Origin: Armatimonadota bacterium
GTDB taxonomy: Bacteria; Armatimonadota; Zipacnadia; Zipacnadales; UBA11051
Direction: 5' to 3'
DNA: 10,824 bases
NCBI GenBank assembly: GCA_030612305.1
Contig: JAUWOG010000031.1
Span: forward strand, 1 to 10,824
Position numbers and translations under genes: made by a program. Under the pieces are notes generated by a model. It ran no database searches and was not told the origin of the DNA. It was given only the letters and a program-made list of their open reading frames with translations. Of the stretch, positions 1-5,912 are shown piece after piece. Each line of letters begins with the position of its first letter. The first letter of the stretch is position 1.

Positions 1-82
1 TGTGCCCCCTACTATACCAAAAAAATCTGCATAACTACAGTGGAAGCTGAGAGTTGAGAAGCCCACGGCCTTCTCAATCTGC

Positions 83-113
83 CCTGAGCTTTCGGTGAGG
101 CCGAAAGCTCAGG
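83..113. repeat. 13-bp perfect inverted repeat (hairpin)
   Basis: Positions 83-95 (CCTGAGCTTTCGG) are the exact reverse complement of 101-113, with a 5-nt loop (TGAGG). The stem is strong in either orientation. Neither side has a run of T, so it is not a canonical intrinsic terminator. It directly abuts the first copy of the GAGCCACCCAT repeat and may belong to the same intergenic repeat unit. It could also serve as a 3' end for transcripts entering from the left or from the leftward BON gene. Confidence 0.6.
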
Positions 114-229
114 CCGAGCCACCCATCTCTTGGGAGGCCAAGCCACCCATTCATGAATGATGCGTCAGACGCGAAGCGGAGGACGCTACGCGTCCTCATG
201 GGCCGAGCCACCCATTGATAAATGATGCG
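112..229. repeat. Interspersed repeat cluster, three copies
   Basis: Three copies of a GGCC(G/A)AGCCACCCAT unit occur at 112-126, 136-150 and 201-215. In the last two the similarity runs on to about 29 nt (136-164 and 201-229), with a downstream ATGAATGATGCG or ATAAATGATGCG and only about three mismatches. The extension of the second copy contains the palindrome CATTCATGAATG. Such GC-rich, partly palindromic repeats in a gene-free stretch resemble REP-like or interspersed intergenic repeats. The reverse strand can be read as an 82-codon frame over 74-322, but it is made of repeat translation and overlaps the BON gene, so it is not called. Confidence 0.6.
179..197. repeat. 8-bp hairpin inside the repeat cluster
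   Basis: GAGGACGC (179-186) pairs perfectly with GCGTCCTC (190-197) across a 3-nt TAC loop. Just upstream, GCGTCAGACGC (162-172) is a second short palindrome. Both sit between the second and third repeat copies, so the spacer between copies is itself structured. Confidence 0.45.
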
Positions 230-290
230 GCCGAAAACGCACGGAGCAAGCTCAAGGCCCTTTACCCAGTGATTCAGGAGTAACAGAGCA

Positions 291-539
291 CTAGTCGTCA
301 ATGCGCGCGTCCATGACGACATCGTTGATGCCGGTGATGGCGCCGGCGGCCTCGCAGATGAGTTGCATCTCGCGCTTGAGATCTACGCCCCGGCCCATAA
401 TCCCGCGTAGCGCCGACACCCGGCCACCTATGTAGCAGATTTTGTTGATGACGGCCACAGTCAGCATGGTCGGGTCAATACTGTGTTTGGCGAGCTCTCT
501 TTCCACGAGACGACGTGCTTGCTTGTCCTCGAGCGGCAT
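291..539 (-). CDS. Small BON-like domain protein, no signal peptide
   Basis: This is an 82-residue protein. From about residue 25 to the end it follows the BON pattern: a beta strand (LTVAVINKICYIGGRV), the turn SALRG, an amphipathic helix (DLKREMQLICEAAGAI) and a final strand (TGINDVVMDARI). BON domains are usually found in periplasmic or envelope proteins (OsmY, secretins, channels) and are thought to bind membrane or ligand surfaces. This copy begins with a charged stretch (MPLEDKQARRLVERE) and has no signal peptide or membrane segment, so it should be cytoplasmic unless exported in another way. The start is supported by a strong Shine-Dalgarno GGAGGTG (reverse strand, about 546-552) a few bases before the ATG. 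It lies 135 nt downstream of the metallophosphoesterase on the same strand and could be co-transcribed. The function is unknown. Confidence 0.7.
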   Translation of the reverse strand: MPLEDKQARRLVERELAKHSIDPTMLTVAVINKICYIGGRVSALRGIMGRGVDLKREMQLICEAAGAITGINDVVMDARIDD

Positions 540-674
540 AGTCGCACCTCCGTGTTATTGTGCTCAGCCGCGCCACTGATGCGGTCGGTGCTCCCGGCGT
601 CTCTTTAGTACCAACATTGCCGATCCACGGACGGTTGCTGGAATCGTGTGGCGAGATGCCGGGCGTCGGCTGTA

Positions 675-1409
675 CTAGATTCCTGTCAGCAGTCTCTGTG
701 CCATGGCTCTGGGGAGACCGGCTTCGATGATTTGCTGCTGTGTAGCGTGGATGTCGTAGCCGATCCGCTCTATCGCTACAGTGCCGGCGTCAGTGTCAAG
801 GACGGCGAAGCCGGCCTGGCTGTTCTGGTCGCGTGGCTGGCCGACACTGCCGGGGTTGATCATGTACGTGTGGCCGGGCTTGAGCACGACGGTGGCTCCG
901 CCGGGGACGGTGTTCTGATGTGGCATTCCCGCATCGGCGATGCGCTCGAACCACTCGGCATAGTGGGTGTGCCCGAAAAAGCACGTCTGGTGGTTCATCA
1001 TGGCGAAAGAGGGCAACGTTTCCGGCGGAGAACTGATATAGGCGTCCGGGTCAGCCAGTGACGCGTGGCAGAGATGCGCTCCGTCCACTTCCGTCGTCAC
1101 GGGCAGGGATACGAGGTATTCCCTGTTGGCGGGTGTCAAGACCTGTCGTGTCCAGAGTATGCAGATTCTGGCCACCGGCGTGAACCAGCGTTCGTCTCCG
1201 GGGACGCAGGCGGCAAGATCGTGGTTGCCGACGACCGCCACGGCGTCGAGCGACCGCAGCAGTTCGCAACATTCGTTGGGTCGAGCGCCGTAGCCGACTA
1301 CATCGCCGAGACAGAGGTAGCTGTCTATGGCCTGCCTGGCAAGAGCCTCGAGGACCCTCTCAAGAGCGATGAGGTTACTGTGTATGTCCGATATCACACC
1401 GTAGCGCAC
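675..1409 (-). CDS. Calcineurin-like metallophosphoesterase
   Basis: This 244-residue protein has the full metallophosphoesterase motif series: D8-I-H10-S-N, G35-D36-V-V-G-Y-G, G61-N62-H63-D64, a lone H115 (CHAS), G146-H147-T-H149, and N185-P-G-S-V-G-Q-P-R-D. These residues bind the two metal ions and the phosphate, so the enzyme should be active as a cytoplasmic phosphomonoesterase or phosphodiesterase. Length and motif spacing fit the Metallophos_2 (YfcE/MJ0936 or ApaH-related) subfamily; the physiological substrate cannot be read from sequence. The start is GTG, chosen because the family's first strand (RYGVISDIH) begins there; the only purine-rich stretch upstream, AAGGAAAG, is rather far away. 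It is transcribed away from the envelope cluster across a 500-nt intergenic region, so a functional link to that cluster is doubtful. Confidence 0.9.
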   Translation of the reverse strand: MRYGVISDIHSNLIALERVLEALARQAIDSYLCLGDVVGYGARPNECCELLRSLDAVAVVGNHDLAACVPGDERWFTPVARICILWTRQVLTPANREYLVSLPVTTEVDGAHLCHASLADPDAYISSPPETLPSFAMMNHQTCFFGHTHYAEWFERIADAGMPHQNTVPGGATVVLKPGHTYMINPGSVGQPRDQNSQAGFAVLDTDAGTVAIERIGYDIHATQQQIIEAGLPRAMAQRLLTGI

Positions 1410-1668
1410 AGAACACCGGCTTTCCTTGACGGTCCCGCCGCCTCGCTCTCGCCTCCGTCAGTCTCAGCCCGACAGACGATGCCGGAACTGCACGTGAGTG
1501 GTGTTCGCCGCTCCGCAGCCCTTCACCTCCTATACCTTTACCCCGCCCGTGGGCTCGGCCAAACGCGGATTGTATTGTGCGGGCGGTTCTGCTACTATAC
1601 TGCGGGGCAGATGGTCGAGGTGGCGGGCGGGCCGCGTGTTCTGCAATGGACTGCCAAGCCGTTGCATG

Positions 1669-1677
1669 TGGTATAAG
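1669..1677 (+). promoter_or_regulatory. Possible extended -10 element
   Basis: TGGTATAAG matches the extended -10 form TGnTATAAT with one mismatch. No good -35 is visible 16-18 nt upstream, as is common for extended -10 promoters. It would start transcripts near 1684, giving a leader of over 200 nt to the glycosyltransferase. It is a pattern match only. Confidence 0.22.
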
Positions 1678-1725
1678 CGCACGGATATTGCTGGACGGAG
1701 GACAGAAGGGGCTCAGGAAGTAGCG

Positions 1726-1803
1726 ATGATGGCATTGTCCGCGCGGCCGGCGGCGGTCTCCTCCGTTGCGTCAACGCCGCCGGCATTGCGTGCTACGCTG
1801 TGA
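1726..1803 (+). CDS. Possible 25-codon leader ORF
   Basis: ATG at 1726 follows a purine-rich AGGAAG with about 6 nt spacing and opens a 25-codon frame ending at TGA 1801-1803. The predicted peptide is rich in Ala, Ser and Pro and resembles nothing I recognise. The frame contains the 10-bp stem at 1746-1784, so a ribosome translating it would disrupt that structure, as in leader-peptide control. The peptide could equally be a chance frame in GC-rich DNA. Confidence 0.15.
   Translation: MMALSARPAAVSSVASTPPALRATL
1746..1784 (+). promoter_or_regulatory. 10-bp GC-rich stem-loop in the leader
   Basis: GCCGGCGGCG (1746-1755) pairs perfectly with CGCCGCCGGC (1775-1784) around a 19-nt loop. The loop contains CTCCTCC, whose CCTCC is complementary to the GGAGG of the glycosyltransferase ribosome site (1896-1900). 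No T tract follows, so it is not a typical intrinsic terminator. A structural role in the 5' leader is possible, but GC-rich composition alone can produce such stems. Confidence 0.4.
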
Positions 1804-1846
1804 CATTGCCCTTCAACATCTGGCGTAGTCCGTGCTATACTGTGAC
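1789..1846 (+). repeat. 16-bp direct repeat, 42-bp period
   Basis: CGTGCTACGCTGTGAC (1789-1804) recurs as CGTGCTATACTGTGAC (1831-1846), with 14 of 16 bases identical. The copies start 42 bp apart, about four turns of B-DNA, which would put them on the same face of the helix. The second copy contains the extended -10 at 1833-1841. A related string, TGCTACTATACTG, lies at 1590-1602. The arrangement suits paired regulator sites or a duplicated promoter; no known operator is recognised. Confidence 0.45.
1833..1841 (+). promoter_or_regulatory. Candidate extended -10 promoter of the envelope cluster
   Basis: TGCTATACT fits the extended -10 consensus TGnTATAAT with one mismatch in the hexamer. The best-placed -35 candidate (TTCAAC, 1812-1817, 18-nt spacer) is poor. 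Transcription would begin near 1848, about 60 nt before the glycosyltransferase ATG, a normal leader length. It is the most plausible primary promoter for the rightward series, but rests only on sequence resemblance. Confidence 0.35.
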
Positions 1847-1894
1847 GAGTTTGAGCCCGAGGGGCTGTCACCGGGTTGCCCTACACCCACGGGC

Positions 1895-1900
1895 GGGAGG
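1895..1900 (+). promoter_or_regulatory. Ribosome binding site that fixes the glycosyltransferase start
   Basis: GGGAGG lies 9 nt before the ATG at 1910. It decides against the in-frame GTG at 1832, which has no ribosome site and would add 26 residues of non-conserved, non-hydrophobic sequence before the first membrane helix. Confidence 0.6.
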
Positions 1901-1909
1901 TTCGCGCTG

Positions 1910-3562
1910 ATGCTGCGTCAATCCGATGAGTTCAATGCCAAGGCACGCCAGATCGGCATCAGCATCACGGTGGCAATGGGCGTCGCGTTCCTGTATCTGG
2001 TATTTCAGGCGACCCAGTTTGACGATCTGGTGGACCTGCGAGCTTTGGACATGGCCCAGGTAGCACGCAATGTCGCTCGCGGCGAGGGTTTCACGACCAA
2101 GTTTGTGCGTCCGCTTTCGCTGGCGGTCAACGAACACACCAAGTCCATTGAGCACCACCCTGAGCTGACAATGGCGCCGCTGCAGCCGTTCATCATCGCC
2201 CAGTTCTTCAAGGTGTTCGGCGCCCATGCCCGTGTTGTCGCGTGGGAATGTGGCATCTTCTTCCTGTTGACCGTAGGCCTGACGTACTGGTTCGCGCTGA
2301 AGGTGTCCAATGCTCGGGTGGCCGTGCTGGCAATGGCGCTGGTGGCTACCAACGTTACTCTCTTGCGGTATGCCATATCGGGTCTGGAGACGCTGCTGCT
2401 GACCTTTCTGGTCACACTGCTGCTGTTCCTGCTGTATCTGCACTGGTCGTCAAGACACCTGCGACTGTTGTGGAGCGGACTGGCAGGCCTTGTAGTAGGG
2501 CTCATCTACCTGACGGAATACGCCTGGGTCGTCATCTGGCTACCGGCACTGGCGGTCATCTTCTTCAACTCGCGCGAGAAGCGGCTGATGCCCAACGTTG
2601 TCGCTTTCGTCGCCCTGTCGGTGCTTGTCGCCATGCCGTGGTTCGTTCGCAACGCCAATATCACTGGTAACCCGTTCTTCTCCTTCCGCTGGAGCGAGTC
2701 CGTAATGGGGACGCTACTGTACTCCGGCAATACGCTGTACCGGACGTGGGACACTGCTCCGCCGGGGTTCGTGGGGTTCGTCATCGAGGAGCCGCGCCAG
2801 ACATACCAGAAGGTGCGGTCTTCGTTGCTGGGTATGTGGCCCACTATTGCAGATACGCCGGGGCCGTTCCTTTGGGCGTTCTTCCTGGCCGCGATTCTGT
2901 TTCCCTTCGCGGACCTGTACCCGTCCGGGGGAACGGGATTTGAGCGTGTGCGCAAGTTCACGTATGCTGCGATGGTCTTGGTCCTTATTGTGTTTGCTTT
3001 TCTGGGTGCGTCGCCGCGTACACTGGTGCCGTTCGTGCCGATCATTACAATGATCGCGCTGGCACTGTTCTACCAGTTGCTGACGCGACGTATCGCGGGT
3101 GTCGGACCTGAACGAGCCCGGCGGCGCTGGAATTCCGTCGGCGTGAGCGCAATCGTGCTGGCCCATATCATGCCCCTGTTGCTGGTGATGGTGACGGCTT
3201 TCCCGAGGCCCGTGACGACTGGGAGGCCGTTCATGCGCGCGGCGAACGAATTGAACAGCCTGATGGAGGAAGGCCGGCCTGTGGTCACCGACATACCGTG
3301 GGTCATCGCCTGGTACGCAGACCGACCGGCCGTGTACTTGCCGTATAGACCTGTTGACATGCGCAGAATCGAAAACGAGGTCGGTCGGATTGAGAAGCTG
3401 GTGCTGACCCCGTCACTTGTGCGAGTGGCTGAGCAGGAAAGGGCCAAGAGCTGGGCCCGAGCCTGGAACAGAGCTCTGAGGGAAGACGTGCGCTATGACA
3501 CGTGGGTAGTTGATACACGTCTGGCTAACGCCATGTGGGTCGTATTCCGCAGGACGCCCTAG
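1910..3562 (+). CDS. GT-C membrane glycosyltransferase, family 39-like
   Basis: This 550-residue polytopic membrane protein has roughly ten or more hydrophobic segments, the first at about residues 14-35. After it comes an acidic loop, D42-L-R-A-L-D47-M-A-Q-V-A-R-N-V-A-R-G-E-G-F, matching the first periplasmic loop of GT-C transferases (ArnT/PMT/family 39), where an Asp acts in catalysis and the A...G.G.. segment is typical. Further family-like features are the HHPELTMAPLQPF segment, the MPWFVRN segment, and a C-terminal soluble part with VVTDIPWVIAWYADRPAVYLP, common in bacterial members. Such enzymes transfer a sugar from a polyprenyl-phosphate carrier to a lipid, polymer or protein on the outer face of the inner membrane. 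Substrate and acceptor are unknown. It opens the rightward series and is separated from the next gene by 146 nt. Its place beside an exosortase suggests a role in surface polymer or glycoprotein assembly. Confidence 0.82.
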   Translation: MLRQSDEFNAKARQIGISITVAMGVAFLYLVFQATQFDDLVDLRALDMAQVARNVARGEGFTTKFVRPLSLAVNEHTKSIEHHPELTMAPLQPFIIAQFFKVFGAHARVVAWECGIFFLLTVGLTYWFALKVSNARVAVLAMALVATNVTLLRYAISGLETLLLTFLVTLLLFLLYLHWSSRHLRLLWSGLAGLVVGLIYLTEYAWVVIWLPALAVIFFNSREKRLMPNVVAFVALSVLVAMPWFVRNANITGNPFFSFRWSESVMGTLLYSGNTLYRTWDTAPPGFVGFVIEEPRQTYQKVRSSLLGMWPTIADTPGPFLWAFFLAAILFPFADLYPSGGTGFERVRKFTYAAMVLVLIVFAFLGASPRTLVPFVPIITMIALALFYQLLTRRIAGVGPERARRRWNSVGVSAIVLAHIMPLLLVMVTAFPRPVTTGRPFMRAANELNSLMEEGRPVVTDIPWVIAWYADRPAVYLPYRPVDMRRIENEVGRIEKLVLTPSLVRVAEQERAKSWARAWNRALREDVRYDTWVVDTRLANAMWVVFRRTP

Positions 3563-3664
3563 TAGGATGTCTGCCTCCCCGGCTCAACACGGCAAGACAA
3601 CGGCGGTCCGCGCAAGGTCGGATGCTGCACGGCGGATTGTGGAGTGCTACAGCGAGATATCCAA

Positions 3665-3683
3665 GCGAGGCGCAAGGCCTCGC
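3665..3683 (+). other. 7-bp hairpin between glycosyltransferase and zinc-ribbon gene
   Basis: GCGAGGC (3665-3671) pairs with GCCTCGC (3677-3683) over a 5-nt GCAAG loop, 25 nt before the next ATG. No T run follows, so termination is unlikely. It might influence translation or RNA processing within the operon, or be incidental. Confidence 0.3.
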
Positions 3684-3708
3684 CACAGCAGTCAGGGCGG
3701 AAGCTAGC

Positions 3709-4287
3709 ATGGACGACGCTGAACCGACCGTACCGCAGCCGAACAAGGAGTGCTACCGGTGCGGCGCAGAGATGGCCGGGGACGCCGAGAGGTGTCCGGA
3801 GTGTGGCCGGCGGCAGTACCGGATCTGCTACTGCGGGAACCGGATTCCGGTGACCGCGGCAGAATGCTCGCACTGTGGGGCAGACTGGTCGGGGAGTACG
3901 CGTGTCACCCGCAAGAAGACGCGGTCGAGCAGCGTCAAGCCGAGAATGCTGCTGAAGAACGCGGGCATCGGGGCCGGCATCGCTCTGCTGGTGCTGGGGA
4001 TAGCCAACATCCTGGTGCGGTACTTTGCGAGAGCCGGTTCCGCAGGGGGAGACGTGCCTCCGGAGCTGTTTGCTCAGATAGACCTGGCGATCGCGGGCGT
4101 TCAGGGGATTATGGGCACATGGTGGGAACGCGTGGCCCGGCATGGGGGGCAGTTGGTGGGTGTCGGAATAGGCTTGCTTATCGGCGGCATTGTCGGCGTG
4201 GGCTGGTATCTGGGAAAGATGGGAATCCTGAAACTCGGCAGAAAGGCACGCGGGTCGAGACGTCGGCGCAGTGCCAAGCGCAGGTAG
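3709..4287 (+). CDS. Double zinc-ribbon protein with two membrane segments
   Basis: This 192-residue protein begins with two four-Cys ribbons: C15-x2-C18-x10-C29-x2-C32, then C40-x-C42-x10-C53-x2-C56, the second with an unusual CxC first knuckle. A Lys/Arg/Ser-rich linker (about 65-83) leads to a first hydrophobic segment (about 85-106), a middle region with P117-P118 and W138-W139, a Gly-rich second segment (about 149-168), and a very basic tail (178-192) ending in KRR. The ribbons and tail are probably cytoplasmic. ATG 3709 is preceded by GGAAG at a short distance; the frame also has ATG at 3622 and GTG at 3535, but the added sequence looks non-coding in character. It lies just upstream of the exosortase, 25 nt away. 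I do not recognise the family. Zinc ribbons often mediate protein or nucleic-acid contacts, so an assembly or regulatory factor is plausible but unproven. Confidence 0.72.
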   Translation: MDDAEPTVPQPNKECYRCGAEMAGDAERCPECGRRQYRICYCGNRIPVTAAECSHCGADWSGSTRVTRKKTRSSSVKPRMLLKNAGIGAGIALLVLGIANILVRYFARAGSAGGDVPPELFAQIDLAIAGVQGIMGTWWERVARHGGQLVGVGIGLLIGGIVGVGWYLGKMGILKLGRKARGSRRRRSAKRR

Positions 4288-4312
4288 TGATACAGGCGGC
4301 GACAGCAAAGAG

Positions 4313-5194
4313 ATGACATCAACAACTGAGCCGCCGGCGGAGGCGAGGAACACAGCGGCGCGTCTTGCGCCGACTGCGGCAATGGGGCTCGCAGTTACCG
4401 CATTGCTGGTAGTGCTCTTCTGGCACAACCTCCGCTGGCTTGTGAGCGACTGGCGCTACGACCCTTACTACAGTCACGGTTTCCTGATACCGCTGATCAG
4501 TGGATATCTGATATACCGGAAGTGGGACCGTCTGAAGGCGCTGTCGCAGGAGGGCTTTCTCGGCGGCATCCCGATCATCATCTTGTCGCTGTGTCTGCAC
4601 TTCGCGGCCACGCACCTGGATGTCAATTTCGTGTCCAGTTTTGCGTTTGTGCTCATGCTCACCGGCCTTGCATGGTGGTTGTGTGGCTGGGGCGTCCTCA
4701 AGGAACTCGCTTTCCCACTGGCATTCCTCTTTTTCATGATTCCACTGGGCCGGCTGCTGATAGACCAGGTTGCGCAGCCGATGCAGCTATTCGCGGCACA
4801 GGTGGCGGGAGCCGGCGCGCAACTGCTCGGCATGCCCACCCAGATAGATGGAACGACGCTGCGGATACCTGAGTACACGTTTGAGGTAGCTGTGGCTTGC
4901 AGCGGGCTGAAGTCGGCGATAGCGATGCTGGCCCTCGGAGCCTTGCTCGCCTATGTGGTCAGAGACGTGTGGTGGAAGAAGGCGATCATCTTCGCCGCGT
5001 CGCTGCCTGTTGCGATGCTGGCAAACGCGGCGCGGATCTGGGTGACAATGATGCTGGGGAGAGGCCTCAGCGAGAAGGCGGCTGAGGGCTTTTTTCACAC
5101 ATTCTCGGGCATGTTGGTTTTTCTGTTGGCATTCCTGGGTCTCTTCGGAGTGACGAGCCTACTCGGATGCAAACAACTACGGGACGATATTTAG
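4313..5194 (+). CDS. xrt: Exosortase (membrane transpeptidase-like sorting enzyme)
   Basis: This 293-residue, largely membrane-embedded protein carries all the exosortase landmarks: Y53-S-H-G-F-L-I-P60 in the N-terminal part, then the catalytic triad C196 (VACSGLKS), R241 (ANAAR) and H262 (FFHTFSG). Exosortases recognise a C-terminal sorting signal (PEP-CTERM or related), cleave it at the inner membrane, and act together with extracellular polysaccharide production. The ATG at 4313 gives a short cytoplasmic N-terminus before the first helix (about 25-38). An in-frame GTG at 4271 would add 14 residues and overlap the zinc-ribbon gene, and cannot be excluded. The 3' end overlaps the EpsI-domain gene by 28 nt. 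Many exosortases carry the EpsI domain as a C-terminal fusion; here it is a separate overlapping gene. No substrate with a recognisable sorting tail is encoded in the window. Confidence 0.93.
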   Translation: MTSTTEPPAEARNTAARLAPTAAMGLAVTALLVVLFWHNLRWLVSDWRYDPYYSHGFLIPLISGYLIYRKWDRLKALSQEGFLGGIPIIILSLCLHFAATHLDVNFVSSFAFVLMLTGLAWWLCGWGVLKELAFPLAFLFFMIPLGRLLIDQVAQPMQLFAAQVAGAGAQLLGMPTQIDGTTLRIPEYTFEVAVACSGLKSAIAMLALGALLAYVVRDVWWKKAIIFAASLPVAMLANAARIWVTMMLGRGLSEKAAEGFFHTFSGMLVFLLAFLGLFGVTSLLGCKQLRDDI

Positions 5195-5829
5195 CGGCGG
5201 CATTGCTGCTGGTGGTGGGGATCGTGGGCGCGCACACGATTCGGGGCGCACGTGCCGTGGACGCCGGCTACATGCCGACCTTCGCGGACTTGCCGCAGCG
5301 TATCGGTGATTACGTGTTTGAGGAGGGCGAGGTATCGGACACCGCCGTCGCCTTCCTCAACCCGGACGCGATGAAGGTCTTCGGCTACAGGAATAAGAAC
5401 GCCAATCCGGAGTACGTGGACATCAGTGCTATCTACGGTAAGGACTGGCGGCCGATTCATTCGCCGCTGCATTGTCTGGCGGCGGCGGGCTGGTCAATCG
5501 GCTCACAGGAGGAAGTAGCGGTGCCGGCGGCGAACCTGCCTCACGAGGGCGAGCTGGTGGCCAAGCGGCTCAATGCCGTGAAACGTGGCCGCGAGTTGCA
5601 GGTGCTCTACGTGTTGGCTTTTCCCGGGGGCACTACTAGCAGTTGGCCGAAGTTTGCCTACCGCGTTGCGATGGGCCGAGCGGGTGCCGGCGGGATGATA
5701 ATCATGCTGCGCGCAGTGGTGAGGAACGCGGACCGTCAAGCCGCACAGGACGAGTTGCTCCGCGTCCTGGCGGAGATCTACCCCCCCGCTGTCAGCTTCT
5801 GGTACGACAGCGATGAGCCTGACGAGTGA
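5167..5829 (+). CDS. epsI: EpsI-domain (DUF3485) exosortase-associated protein
   Basis: This 220-residue protein has one N-terminal membrane anchor (about 7-24) and a periplasmic domain with the EpsI hallmark H98-S-P-L-H-C103-L followed by AAAGW. After it come a second beta-rich part (LQVLYVLAF) and the SSWPKFAYRV region typical of the family. EpsI proteins accompany exosortases and are linked to exopolysaccharide production or export; the H-x-P-x-x-C-L residues are invariant, but their chemistry is not established. The ATG at 5167 lies inside the exosortase gene in another frame, so translation is probably coupled to termination of the exosortase. A run of seven C (5781-5787) lies near the 3' end and encodes Pro-Pro in frame. 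The tail is acidic (DSDEPDE). Confidence 0.87.
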   Translation: MQTTTGRYLAAALLLVVGIVGAHTIRGARAVDAGYMPTFADLPQRIGDYVFEEGEVSDTAVAFLNPDAMKVFGYRNKNANPEYVDISAIYGKDWRPIHSPLHCLAAAGWSIGSQEEVAVPAANLPHEGELVAKRLNAVKRGRELQVLYVLAFPGGTTSSWPKFAYRVAMGRAGAGGMIIMLRAVVRNADRQAAQDELLRVLAEIYPPAVSFWYDSDEPDE

Positions 5830-5912
5830 AGCAGAGGCACTGCTCGGCCGCCGGGGGGAGGACCGGCTGATAGCAGCAACGTGCACGATGCGACACCTTT
5901 GGCGAGGAATAC

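Larger units (their letters stand above)
1410..1909. other. Divergent intergenic region / long 5' leader
   Basis: These 500 bases separate the leftward phosphoesterase from the rightward glycosyltransferase. No reading frame here has recognisable protein character; longer frames on either strand are antisense extensions of neighbours or low-complexity GC-rich translation. It holds candidate promoter elements, one strong stem and a direct repeat, listed separately. On the reverse strand an AGGAGGTG sequence lies near 1523-1530 but leads only into a roughly 20-codon frame that stops before the phosphoesterase. The reading frame of the glycosyltransferase is open back to a GTG at 1832, but that GTG lies inside a promoter-like sequence and is not taken as the start. 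Confidence 0.6.

Noticed and set aside
74..322. 82-codon leftward frame with repeated NGWLGL/DGWLGL peptide
   Set aside because: It is the translation of the GAGCCACCCAT repeats, overlaps the end of the BON gene and has no plausible protein character.
648..1676. Long rightward frames (137 and 203 codons) opposite the phosphoesterase
   Set aside because: They lie antisense to a gene with complete catalytic motifs and show no recognisable domain; they are a by-product of GC-rich codon use.
1542..1897. 12-bp inverted repeat CCCGCCCGTGGG (1542-1553) / CCCACGGGCGGG (1886-1897), the second touching the glycosyltransferase ribosome site
   Set aside because: The arms are more than 330 nt apart and pure G/C-rich sequence; a long-range pairing is possible but chance is the simpler explanation.
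1832..1909. N-terminal extension of the glycosyltransferase from GTG 1832
   Set aside because: There is no ribosome site, the sequence coincides with an extended -10, and the added residues are polar and unlike the family; GGGAGG before ATG 1910 is better.
5781..5787. Run of seven C near the end of the EpsI-domain gene as a phase-variation switch
   Set aside because: It is short, close to the stop, and the frame through it reads normally; nothing suggests variable length.
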